NCBI GenBank assembly: GCA_019240375.1
Contig: JAFAYN010000371.1
Coordinates: 1-5,375, forward strand
Origin: Gemmatimonadota bacterium
GTDB lineage: Bacteria; Gemmatimonadota; Gemmatimonadetes; Longimicrobiales; Longimicrobiaceae
Direction: 5' to 3'
DNA length: 5,375 nt
Program-made: the position numbers and the translations under genes
Notes under the pieces: generated by a model
Told to the model about the DNA's origin: nothing
Seen by the model: only the letters and a program-made list of their open reading frames with translations
The model's database searches: none
In this document: positions 1-5,375 of the stretch, in pieces
Position numbering within the stretch: the stretch's first letter is position 1
Layout: each line of letters starts with the position of its first letter

Positions 1-309
1 CCCGTTCGCCGGGAGGGGGAGGTACGCCAGGAAGGCCCCGTTGGGCGCCACCTCCACCGGTGCCCCGTTGATGGCGAGGGTGGCGCTTCCGTTCCCCACC
101 GACCCGAACACGAAGGTGGAGTCCACCCCCCGGGGGAACGGGTCCCCGGAGGGGTGCATCACCCGGATGTTCAGCGGCCCCGACACCGCCGGGACGGCGG
201 GAAGGCCGGCCTCCGGGGCGGGGGTGGTCACCAGCCGCGGGGCGCACGCCCCGAGCGACAGGACGGCGAGGGCGGCGAAGCTCCGGAAACGGACGGACGA
301 CGAGCTCAT
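1..309 (-). CDS. Lipoprotein, N-terminal fragment; possible N-acetylmuramoyl-L-alanine amidase
   Basis: Only the first 103 residues are in the window; the frame continues past the left edge. Residues 1-22 form a lipoprotein signal: Arg7 and Arg9, a hydrophobic stretch FAALAVLSLGA, and the lipobox LGAC with Cys22, followed by Ala, so it is probably exported and outer-membrane anchored. A Pro/Ala-rich linker (24-45) leads into a beta-sandwich-like segment, PLNIRVMHPSG (45-55), STFVFGSVGNG (64-74), ATLAINGAPVEVAPNG (76-91) and AFLAYLPLP (92-100). From memory, such Ig-like segments precede the catalytic domain of some zinc-dependent N-acetylmuramoyl-L-alanine amidases, which would suit this neighbourhood, but no catalytic residues are visible here. 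ATG 309 was chosen over ATG 315 because GGAG at 320-317 is 7 bases from the former and only 1 from the latter. It lies 98 bases downstream of ampG. Confidence 0.75.
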   Translation of the reverse strand, partial: MSSSSVRFRSFAALAVLSLGACAPRLVTTPAPEAGLPAVPAVSGPLNIRVMHPSGDPFPRGVDSTFVFGSVGNGSATLAINGAPVEVAPNGAFLAYLPLPANG

Positions 310-316
310 GGGCATG

Positions 317-320
317 CTCC
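317..320 (-). promoter_or_regulatory. Ribosome binding site of the left-end lipoprotein gene
   Basis: GGAG is followed by a 7-base spacer to ATG 309. The nearer ATG at 315 is too close to be served by it, so it decides the start. Confidence 0.5.
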
Positions 321-369
321 GGCGGAACGATCGGCTGCGGTCATCGAGAAAGGGCCCTTCCCCCTCAAA

Positions 370-392
370 TCCCGTGCGAGCGGTCCCGTGCG
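370..392 (-). repeat. Two 9-bp direct repeats after ampG
   Basis: On the transcribed strand CGCACGGGA occurs at 392-384 and again at 378-370, a period of 14 bases, in the 98-base gap between ampG and the left-end lipoprotein gene. The copies are exact. They sit just upstream of a weak promoter-like sequence, so a regulator site is conceivable, but short repeats arise easily in DNA this GC-rich. Confidence 0.35.
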
Positions 393-407
393 CCCGCTCC
401 GCGCCGC

Positions 408-1748
408 TCAGGGGCGCTGGGTGGAGCCGCGGTCCTCCGTTTCCCCGCGCCCGACCACCGCCGCGTCCACGTCGGTCGGCGTGGCGCGCACGGCGCCGCG
501 CGGCTCGTCGGCGTTCCAGGGGGCGAAGAAGGGGAGGAGGAGGAGCCCCGGGATCGCCGCCGCGACGCTGATCAGGAAGAAGGTCGGCCACCCCGTCGCC
601 TCGGCGAGCGCACCGGAGGGGGCCGCCAGCTGGTCGCGCCCGAAGGCGTAGAAGCTGGACAGGAGCGCGTACTGCGTGGCGGAGAAGCGTGGCGAGCTGA
701 GCGACATCATGAACGCCACCAGCGCCGCCGTCCCCATCCCCTGGAAGAAGTTCTCGGCGATCACCGCCGTCACCATCAGCGGGTAGCTCCCCGGGTGCGT
801 GGACAGGAAGTAGTAGGTGACGTTCACCCCCGACTGCAGGACCCCGAAGATCCAGAGCGAGCGGTTCAGCCCCAGCCGCGCCAGCCCCGCCCCCCCGGCC
901 AGCACCCCCACGATGGTGGCCGCCAGCCCCAGCCCGCCCTGCACCGCGCCGATGTCCGTCTGGGTGAACCCCGCCTTGAGCAGGAAGGGGGTCGCCATCA
1001 GGTTGAGCATGGCATCGCCCAGCTTGTACAGGACGATGAAGACCAGGATCACCACCGCCAGCCCGGCCCCCGAGCGCTGGAAGAACTCCAGGAAGGGGAG
1101 GCGGATCGCGTCGGCGAGCGAGGCGGGCGGACGCGCCGGGCGGCGCGGCTCCGGCGCCCAGAAGGTGGCGCCGATCCCCACCAGCATCAGCACGGCCATG
1201 ATCAGGTAGACGCGCGTCCAGGGCATCCGGTCGGCCAGGATGAACGCCGCCGAGCCGGTGGCCAGCAGCGCGATCCGGTAGCCGAGCACGCCCAGCGAGG
1301 CGCCCGGGCCGCGCTCGCGCTCGTCCAGTACGTCGATCTTGTAGGCGTCGAAGGCGATGTCCTGCGTGGCGCTGAAGAAGGCCACGGCGACCGCGGCGAG
1401 CGCCAGGAAGCGGAGGGAGCGCTGCGGGTCCTGCAGCGCCATCGCCGCGATGGCGAGCAGGAGACCCACCTGCGTCACCAGGAGCCACCCGCGCCTGCGC
1501 CCCAGGAAGGAGGGCGCGTAGCGGTCGATGAGCGGCGACCAGAGGAACTTGAAGGTGTACGGGAAGCTGACCAGGCCGAAGGCGCCGATGGTCTTCAGGT
1601 CCACCTTTTCCAGCGTCATCCACGCCTGGAGCGTCTTGCTGGTCAGGTAGAGCGGGAGCCCCGAGCCGAAGCCGAGCAGGAGGATGGCGGCCATCTTCCG
1701 CTGCCCGAAGACGCTCAGCAACGACCCGGATCGGTTCTCGTTCTCCAA
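408..1748 (-). CDS. ampG: AmpG-type muropeptide permease (MFS transporter)
   Basis: AmpG is an inner-membrane major-facilitator transporter that imports GlcNAc-anhydroMurNAc and its peptides, feeding NagZ and AnmK. The 446-residue protein has about 12 hydrophobic segments and strong AmpG signatures: GFGSGLPLYLTSKTLQAWM (26-44), FKFLWSPLIDRY (66-77) followed by LGRRRGW (82-88), SATQDIAFDAYKID (126-139), VLGYRIALL (154-162), LYKLGDAM (240-247) and GMGTAALVAFM (337-347) with FSATQYALLSS (355-365). E. coli AmpG is longer (491 aa); this one ends in a roughly 36-residue hydrophilic tail. Asp372, next to Arg371, is a charged residue in a predicted late membrane segment. The start chosen is TTG 1748, preceded by a perfect AGGAGG (1759-1754) at 5 bases. 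The upstream in-frame ATG at 1907 lies inside nagZ and encodes a Gly/Arg/Pro-rich stretch unlike AmpG; ATG 1694 would remove the cytoplasmic N-terminus. It lies 62 bases after nagZ, with a strong hairpin between. Confidence 0.95.
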   Translation of the reverse strand: MENENRSGSLLSVFGQRKMAAILLLGFGSGLPLYLTSKTLQAWMTLEKVDLKTIGAFGLVSFPYTFKFLWSPLIDRYAPSFLGRRRGWLLVTQVGLLLAIAAMALQDPQRSLRFLALAAVAVAFFSATQDIAFDAYKIDVLDERERGPGASLGVLGYRIALLATGSAAFILADRMPWTRVYLIMAVLMLVGIGATFWAPEPRRPARPPASLADAIRLPFLEFFQRSGAGLAVVILVFIVLYKLGDAMLNLMATPFLLKAGFTQTDIGAVQGGLGLAATIVGVLAGGAGLARLGLNRSLWIFGVLQSGVNVTYYFLSTHPGSYPLMVTAVIAENFFQGMGTAALVAFMMSLSSPRFSATQYALLSSFYAFGRDQLAAPSGALAEATGWPTFFLISVAAAIPGLLLLPFFAPWNADEPRGAVRATPTDVDAAVVGRGETEDRGSTQRP

Positions 1749-1753
1749 GTGCT

Positions 1754-1759
1754 CCTCCT
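1754..1759 (-). promoter_or_regulatory. Ribosome binding site of ampG
   Basis: A perfect AGGAGG lies 5 bases upstream of TTG 1748. It is the strongest Shine-Dalgarno sequence seen in the window and decides the non-ATG start of ampG. Confidence 0.75.
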
Positions 1760-1775
1760 GGCAGGGGATGAGGAA

Positions 1776-1802
1776 GGGCGGGCCCGGAACCCGGACCCGC
1801 CC
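1776..1802 (-). promoter_or_regulatory. GC-rich 12-bp hairpin between nagZ and ampG
   Basis: On the transcribed strand the arm at 1802-1791 (GGGCGGGTCCGG) pairs with the arm at 1787-1776 (CCGGGCCCGCCC): 12 consecutive pairs with one G-U wobble, closed by a 3-base loop (GTT). It begins 8 bases after the nagZ stop and ends 16 bases before the ampG Shine-Dalgarno. The sequence after it (TTCCTCATCCCC) is pyrimidine-rich but has no T-run, so a fully efficient intrinsic terminator is unlikely. More plausible roles are partial termination, or an RNA stability or processing element that sets nagZ and ampG expression apart. The pairing is seen directly; the role is inference. Confidence 0.55.
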
Positions 1803-1810
1803 CGCGGGAG

Positions 1811-3268
1811 CTACCGGTCCAGCCCGCCCGACAGGCTGGGGAGCGCGTCGGTGGCGCCGGTGAGCCACGCCACCACCGCCTCCTGCATGAGCGATTCCCC
1901 GCCCCATGCCCCCAGCAGGTTGCGCGCCGTGGGGAGCTCCCCGTCCAGCCGCGGGTGGCTGAACAGCACCACGGTGGCGTCCGGGTGCTCGGCGGTCACC
2001 TCGCGCACCCGCTCCTGCGCCGCGGCGGAGATCCCGGGGCGCCCCTTCCAGGCGCGGATGTCGGAGTACAGCACCACCAGCGGCGTCCCCTCGTCCGACA
2101 ATTCCACCCCGGCGGCCCGCAGCGCCGCGGGGAAGGCGAAGCGGGGGTAGGGCGGCCAGGGGCCGCCGGCGTCGTCCTCCACCTCGACCAGCCGCACCGG
2201 CCCCGCCGGGAGCGCCGGGGTGCCGCGCAGCACGCGCAGGGTGCGCAGCGCGGTCTCGATCGCCCAGCGCCGGTCCTCCTCACGCCCCACCGCGCCGCGG
2301 GGGCCGCCGGACACCCGCTCGGCCGCCTCGGCGATGCGCCCCAGCGCCTCCTCCACCCGGGCTCGGGGGAGGTCGCCGCGCTCCACCGCCGCCTCCACCT
2401 CGCGCACCACCTCCTCCACGTCCTTGGGATACAGCAGGACGTCGCACCCGGCGGCCACCGCGCGCACCGCGGCCCGCGCCTCGGTCACGTCCTCGGTCAG
2501 CCCGTCCATGATGATCGCGTCGGTCACGATCAGCCGGCGGAACCCCAGCTCGTTCCGCAGCACCCCGCTCAGGATCGGCGGCGAGAGCGTCGCGGGGTTG
2601 CCGTCCGCGTCGAGCGCCGGGTAGCAGACGTGCGCCGTCATCATCGCGTCCACCCCGGCCTCCGTCGCGGCGCGGAAGGGGAGGAGGTCGGCCTCCAGCG
2701 CCTCGCGCGGCTGGTACACGCAGGGGCGCTCCACGTGCGAGTCGCCCACGGTGCGCCCGTGCCCGGGGAAGTGCTTGGCGCAGCTCAGGGCGCCCCCCGC
2801 CTCGCACCCGCGCACCCACGCCGCCACCTGCTCCGCCACCCTTTCCGGGTCGGTCCCGAAGGCGCGCGTCCCGATAATCGGGTTTTCCGGCTCCAGGTCC
2901 ACGTCGGCCACCGGGGCATAGATCCAGTTCACCCCCAGCGCCCGCGCCTCCCGGGCGGTCAGCTCGCCGGCCCGCCGGGCGATCTCCGGGTCGTCGAGCG
3001 AGCCGAGCGCGGCGGCCGGCGGGAGCGGGGTGGCCCCGCGGAACTGCTGCCCCGCCCCGCGCTCCAGGTCGCTGGCGATCAGGAGGGGGTACCGGGCACG
3101 CCGGTGCAGTTCCTCGGTCAGGGCGCGGACTCCCTCCGCCTCCCCGCCGAAAAGGATGAAGCCGCCCACGCCCAGGCGGAGTCCACGCTCGATCTCTTCG
3201 CGGAAGTGCTCGAAACCGGTGTCGGCGCTCCACCGCAGCGCGGGGAGGAGCAGTCGGGCGACGTTCAA
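1811..3268 (-). CDS. nagZ: Beta-N-acetylhexosaminidase, GH3 family, NagZ-type, with C-terminal extension
   Basis: NagZ cleaves GlcNAc from GlcNAc-anhydroMurNAc(-peptides) in the cytoplasm. The 485-residue product has the GH3 TIM barrel at about 1-320: GGFILFGG (35-42), APVADVD (118-124), NPIIGTRAFG (129-138), KHFPGHG (165-171), the Asp176/His178 pair of the NagZ acid/base loop, and VTD with the presumed nucleophile Asp250. Residues about 355-485 form a second alpha/beta domain (PLVVLYSDI, TVVLFSHPRLDGELP) resembling the GH3 C-terminal domain; E. coli NagZ (341 aa) lacks it. No signal peptide is evident, which fits a cytoplasmic enzyme. The chosen start is TTG 3268, with GGAG at 3279-3276 spaced 7 bases. 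An in-frame ATG at 3331 would overlap the HEAT gene and add a stretch that does not look like NagZ. The substrate-loop segment SDLERGAGQQF (66-76) departs from the classical DQEGGRVQRF-like form, so the exact sugar specificity is less certain than the family. Confidence 0.9.
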   Translation of the reverse strand: MNVARLLLPALRWSADTGFEHFREEIERGLRLGVGGFILFGGEAEGVRALTEELHRRARYPLLIASDLERGAGQQFRGATPLPPAAALGSLDDPEIARRAGELTAREARALGVNWIYAPVADVDLEPENPIIGTRAFGTDPERVAEQVAAWVRGCEAGGALSCAKHFPGHGRTVGDSHVERPCVYQPREALEADLLPFRAATEAGVDAMMTAHVCYPALDADGNPATLSPPILSGVLRNELGFRRLIVTDAIIMDGLTEDVTEARAAVRAVAAGCDVLLYPKDVEEVVREVEAAVERGDLPRARVEEALGRIAEAAERVSGGPRGAVGREEDRRWAIETALRTLRVLRGTPALPAGPVRLVEVEDDAGGPWPPYPRFAFPAALRAAGVELSDEGTPLVVLYSDIRAWKGRPGISAAAQERVREVTAEHPDATVVLFSHPRLDGELPTARNLLGAWGGESLMQEAVVAWLTGATDALPSLSGGLDR

Positions 3269-3275
3269 GGAATCT

Positions 3276-3279
3276 CTCC
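3276..3279 (-). promoter_or_regulatory. Ribosome binding site of nagZ
   Basis: GGAG, continued by AG, lies 7 bases upstream of TTG 3268 in the 31-base gap after the HEAT gene. It supports the TTG start over the upstream ATG at 3331. Confidence 0.6.
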
Positions 3280-3299
3280 GTCCGTGTGTTGCGAGTGTG

Positions 3300-4490
3300 T
3301 CAGTCGGGCCTGCGCCGCGGGGCCGGGCCACCGGCCCGGAACGGGTTGGGGAGGAGGAAGGTGGACATCCCCTCGCCGCGCAGCACGAACCCCTCCGGCG
3401 TTTCCCCCACCACCATCCAGCGGGCGGGCGAGGCGGCGGCGTGCCGGGCCCCGGTCGCCACCGCGTCCACCGTCCCCAGGCGCTCCGGCCCGCCCCCGGC
3501 GAAGGCCGAGCCGAGGACCACGTACGACAGCTCGGTCCCCTGCTCCCCCTCGCGGCGTGCGGAAAGCCGCTCCGCCAGGTACACGAAGCGGTCGGTGAAG
3601 GGGATGATGCGCGGGGCGATCCCGCTCCCCAGCACGCGTGTGGCCCCGGTCTTCAGGTTGCGGATCCGGATCTCGCGCTCCGCCTCGAACACCACCGACG
3701 AGCGGTCCTGCGAGAAGAAGGCCGGGACCACCCCCGCCACCACCTCCACCCGCTGCGCCAGCGGGATCAGCTTGCTCTGCGGGACCTCCACCCAGAGCGC
3801 GCCCACGGCGATCCCCGCGACGGTGTCGGTCCAGGTGGGCTGGAAGACGATCTGCGGCTCCCCATCCGGGACGGTGGTGCGGTACGTCCCGTCCCCCTCG
3901 GGGGGGAGCGCGGCGCCGCGCGACTCGGCCAGCGCCACCAGCTCCTTGGCGACGGCGCGCACCTGGCGGTCCTCCTCGCTCGCCAGCAGGGAGCGGAGCA
4001 GCGCCACGTCCTCCACGTCCAGCGCCTGCAGCACGGTCAGCCGCACCCGCGACGACGGGTCGTTGATCGCGCCGCGGATGGCGTTCGCCGCCTGGGGCGA
4101 GCCGGGGGCGAAGTACTGCAGCCCCACGATGGCGGTGGAGCGCAGCTCCTCGTTGTCGGCGGTCAGGAGGACGCGGCGGAACACCGGCACCGCGGCGGGC
4201 GACCGGCGGTCGGCCAGGAGGAGGAGGGCGTTGGCGCGGACGGTGACCTCCGCGGCGGGGTCGTTGACCAGCGCCACCAGCACGGGGTCGATCTCCGTCC
4301 CCATCCGCTCCAGGCGGCCGCGGCTCCGATAGAAGGCCGGGGAGGGGTGGTCGTTGGCGAGGATCTCCCGCACCTCCCTGGTCAGCCGCTGCGGGGCGGA
4401 CACCACCTCCTGCCGGCCGTGGAAGCACCCGGCCAGCAGGAGGAGCGCCAGCGCGGCCGGCGCGTGGCTCATGGAGGCGCGAGGGCGCAT
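3300..4490 (-). CDS. HEAT-repeat lipoprotein of unknown function
   Basis: I do not recognise a named family. The protein is 396 residues. It starts with a lipoprotein signal: Arg2 and Arg4, a hydrophobic run at 10-19 and a lipobox LAGC with Cys22; the next residue is Phe, not Asp, so an outer-membrane anchor is plausible. Residues about 66-190 form three to four helix pairs typical of HEAT/PBS-lyase-like repeats, with the pattern DPxxxVRxxAxxxL seen around 77-90, 112-124, 144-157 and 172-188. Residues about 200-396 are beta-rich; SQDRSSVVFEAE (260-271), IRNLKTGATRVL (276-287) and APRIIPFTDRFVYL (292-305) resemble TolB/WD-type propeller blades, but too few are visible to call a full propeller. 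The C-terminus is Pro/Arg-rich. ATG 4490 was chosen because it supplies the basic n-region; ATG 4472 is an alternative. Neither has a Shine-Dalgarno sequence, so coupling to anmK is likely. Its place between anmK and nagZ suggests a role linked to wall turnover, such as scaffold or sensor; this is inference. Confidence 0.8.
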   Translation of the reverse strand: MRPRASMSHAPAALALLLLAGCFHGRQEVVSAPQRLTREVREILANDHPSPAFYRSRGRLERMGTEIDPVLVALVNDPAAEVTVRANALLLLADRRSPAAVPVFRRVLLTADNEELRSTAIVGLQYFAPGSPQAANAIRGAINDPSSRVRLTVLQALDVEDVALLRSLLASEEDRQVRAVAKELVALAESRGAALPPEGDGTYRTTVPDGEPQIVFQPTWTDTVAGIAVGALWVEVPQSKLIPLAQRVEVVAGVVPAFFSQDRSSVVFEAEREIRIRNLKTGATRVLGSGIAPRIIPFTDRFVYLAERLSARREGEQGTELSYVVLGSAFAGGGPERLGTVDAVATGARHAAASPARWMVVGETPEGFVLRGEGMSTFLLPNPFRAGGPAPRRRPD

Positions 4491-4501
4491 GGCGCGGGAG
4501 G

Positions 4502-5375
4502 TCAGGCGGCTCCGGAGGCGCGAGCGCCCGGGGTCAGCGACCCCAGCACGCGCGGACCCGACGCGCCGGTGGCCGCGGGGACGTTGGCGGGGATCCCGCG
4601 CAGGTGCGCCCAGGCGAGCACCGCGAAGGCCACCGCCTCCTTGGCTTCCGGGTCCACGCCCAGGACCTCGCCGTCGGACACCTTCAGGGGATCGAGCAAG
4701 GCCTGAATCCTCCTCACCAGGGTCGGGTTGCGCGCCCCGCCGCCGCTCACCACCACCTCGTCCACCCCCCGGGGGACGAGCCAGCGGCGGTACGCGTCCG
4801 CGATGGAGCGCGCCGTCAGCTCGGTCAGCGTCGCCACCAGGTCCAGCCAGTCGCGGTCGCCCTCGGGCTGCACCGCCTCCACCAGGCGCTGCACGAAGGG
4901 GCGGCCGAACTCCTCGCGCCCGGTGGACTTGGGCGGCTCGGCCGCGAAGTACGGGTGGCGGAGGAGGTCGGCGAGGAGCGCCTCGTCCACCCGGCCCTGC
5001 GCGGCCAGCCGGCCGTCGCGGTCGAAGGTCAGGCGCCCCCCCGTGGCGATCTCCACCGCCGCGTCCATCAGCGCGTTCCCCGGTCCGGTGTCGAAGGCGA
5101 AGGTCCCGCCGGCGGAGCCGCGCGGCGGCACCCACGTCACGTTGCCGATCCCCCCGATGTTCTGCAGGGCCCGTGCCCCGTCCGGGAGCGCGAACAGGAG
5201 CTGGTCCACCCAGGGGACCAGCGGCGCGCCGTGCCCGCCCGCGGCCATGTCGCGGGTGCGGAAGTCGGCCACCACGTCGCACCCGGTCCGCTCCGCGATG
5301 GTGGCCGGGTCGCCGAGCTGGAGCGTGGCGCCGCGCCGACCGTCGCCGGGGGGGCGGTGCCACACCGTCTGCCCG
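4502..5375 (-). CDS. anmK: Anhydro-N-acetylmuramic acid kinase AnmK (5' end outside window)
   Basis: AnmK hydrolyses the 1,6-anhydro ring of anhydroMurNAc and phosphorylates it with ATP to MurNAc-6-phosphate, a cytoplasmic step of peptidoglycan recycling. The window shows 290 residues and the TGA stop. The frame is open to the right edge, where it reads GQTVWH, the conserved family motif that sits about 90-95 residues into E. coli AnmK (369 aa), so only the N-terminal quarter with the first nucleotide-binding loop is missing. A GTG codon at 5365 is the Val of this motif and not a start. Visible family signatures (numbered from the first visible residue) are ADFRTRD and GAPLVP (36-54), NIGGIGN (72-78), FDTGPGN (94-100, the motif I expect to hold the catalytic Asp), KSTGREEF (149-156) and the phosphate-loop-like VSGGGARNP (209-217). 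No key motif is missing. It is the most upstream gene seen, and its stop lies 11 bases before the HEAT lipoprotein start. Confidence 0.95.
   Translation of the reverse strand, partial: GQTVWHRPPGDGRRGATLQLGDPATIAERTGCDVVADFRTRDMAAGGHGAPLVPWVDQLLFALPDGARALQNIGGIGNVTWVPPRGSAGGTFAFDTGPGNALMDAAVEIATGGRLTFDRDGRLAAQGRVDEALLADLLRHPYFAAEPPKSTGREEFGRPFVQRLVEAVQPEGDRDWLDLVATLTELTARSIADAYRRWLVPRGVDEVVVSGGGARNPTLVRRIQALLDPLKVSDGEVLGVDPEAKEAVAFAVLAWAHLRGIPANVPAATGASGPRVLGSLTPGARASGAA

Noticed and set aside
350..359. Palindrome AAGGGCCCTT as an operator
   Set aside because: Ten bases of GC-centred palindrome are easily met by chance, and no second copy was seen near another gene.
340..368. Promoter-like pair TTGAGG (368-363) and GATGAC (345-340), 17 bases apart, upstream of the left-end lipoprotein gene
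   Set aside because: The spacing is right, but each box matches the sigma-70 consensus only partly (4 of 6 and 3 of 6), which is weak support.
378..399. Hairpin after ampG as an intrinsic terminator (6-bp stem, 10-base loop)
   Set aside because: The stem is short, the loop is large and no T-run follows.
795..2150. Open frame on the plus strand (451 codons) opposite ampG
   Set aside because: Its product is Gln/His/Arg/Glu-rich without family features, while the opposite frame is an unmistakable AmpG.
1955..3598. Very long open frame on the plus strand (547 codons) opposite nagZ
   Set aside because: Its product is rich in Arg, His, Gly and Pro with no recognisable motif, and it mirrors the third-position GC bias of nagZ. 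It also spans the nagZ/HEAT junction. It is a typical antisense shadow in GC-rich DNA.
3030..4706. Long open frame on the plus strand (558 codons) opposite the HEAT gene
   Set aside because: Low-complexity composition, no domain, and it runs across three genes on the other strand.
4491..5363. Upstream extension of the HEAT frame through anmK, suggesting a 687-residue protein
   Set aside because: The extension is Arg/Gly/Pro-rich shadow of anmK, and a clear lipoprotein signal begins at 4490.

Overview
This GC-rich window (roughly 70% G+C by eye) carries five genes, all on the minus strand, with almost no noncoding space. They read from the right end to the left. The proteins look like those of a diderm bacterium: two have lipoprotein signal peptides, and the set includes the AmpG/NagZ/AnmK route for recycling anhydro-muropeptides. 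The GC content and the style of the NagZ and HEAT proteins remind me of Gemmatimonadota (Longimicrobium-like). That is an impression, not something the window proves.

Layout in transcription order: (1) 5375-4502, the C-terminal three quarters of anmK, cut by the window edge; (2) 4490-3300, a 396-residue lipoprotein with HEAT-like helical repeats and a beta-rich C-terminal part, function unknown; (3) 3268-1811, a nagZ-type family 3 glycosidase of 485 residues with an extra C-terminal domain and a TTG start; (4) 1748-408, an ampG-type muropeptide permease of 446 residues, also with a TTG start; (5) 309-1, the first 103 residues of a second lipoprotein, possibly a cell-wall amidase, cut by the left edge. 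The gaps are 11, 31, 62 and 98 bases. The first four genes look like one operon. The fifth may be part of it or may have its own promoter in the 98-base gap.

The genes fit one pathway. AmpG would import GlcNAc-anhydroMurNAc (with or without peptide) released from the wall. NagZ would remove the GlcNAc in the cytoplasm. AnmK would hydrolyse and phosphorylate the remaining anhydroMurNAc to MurNAc-6-phosphate. If the fifth gene is an amidase, it would strip peptides outside the inner membrane before import. The unexplained member is the HEAT lipoprotein between anmK and nagZ, the best candidate here for an undescribed component. The other noteworthy element is a strong 12-bp hairpin between nagZ and ampG. 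No RNA genes, mobile elements or CRISPR arrays were seen.
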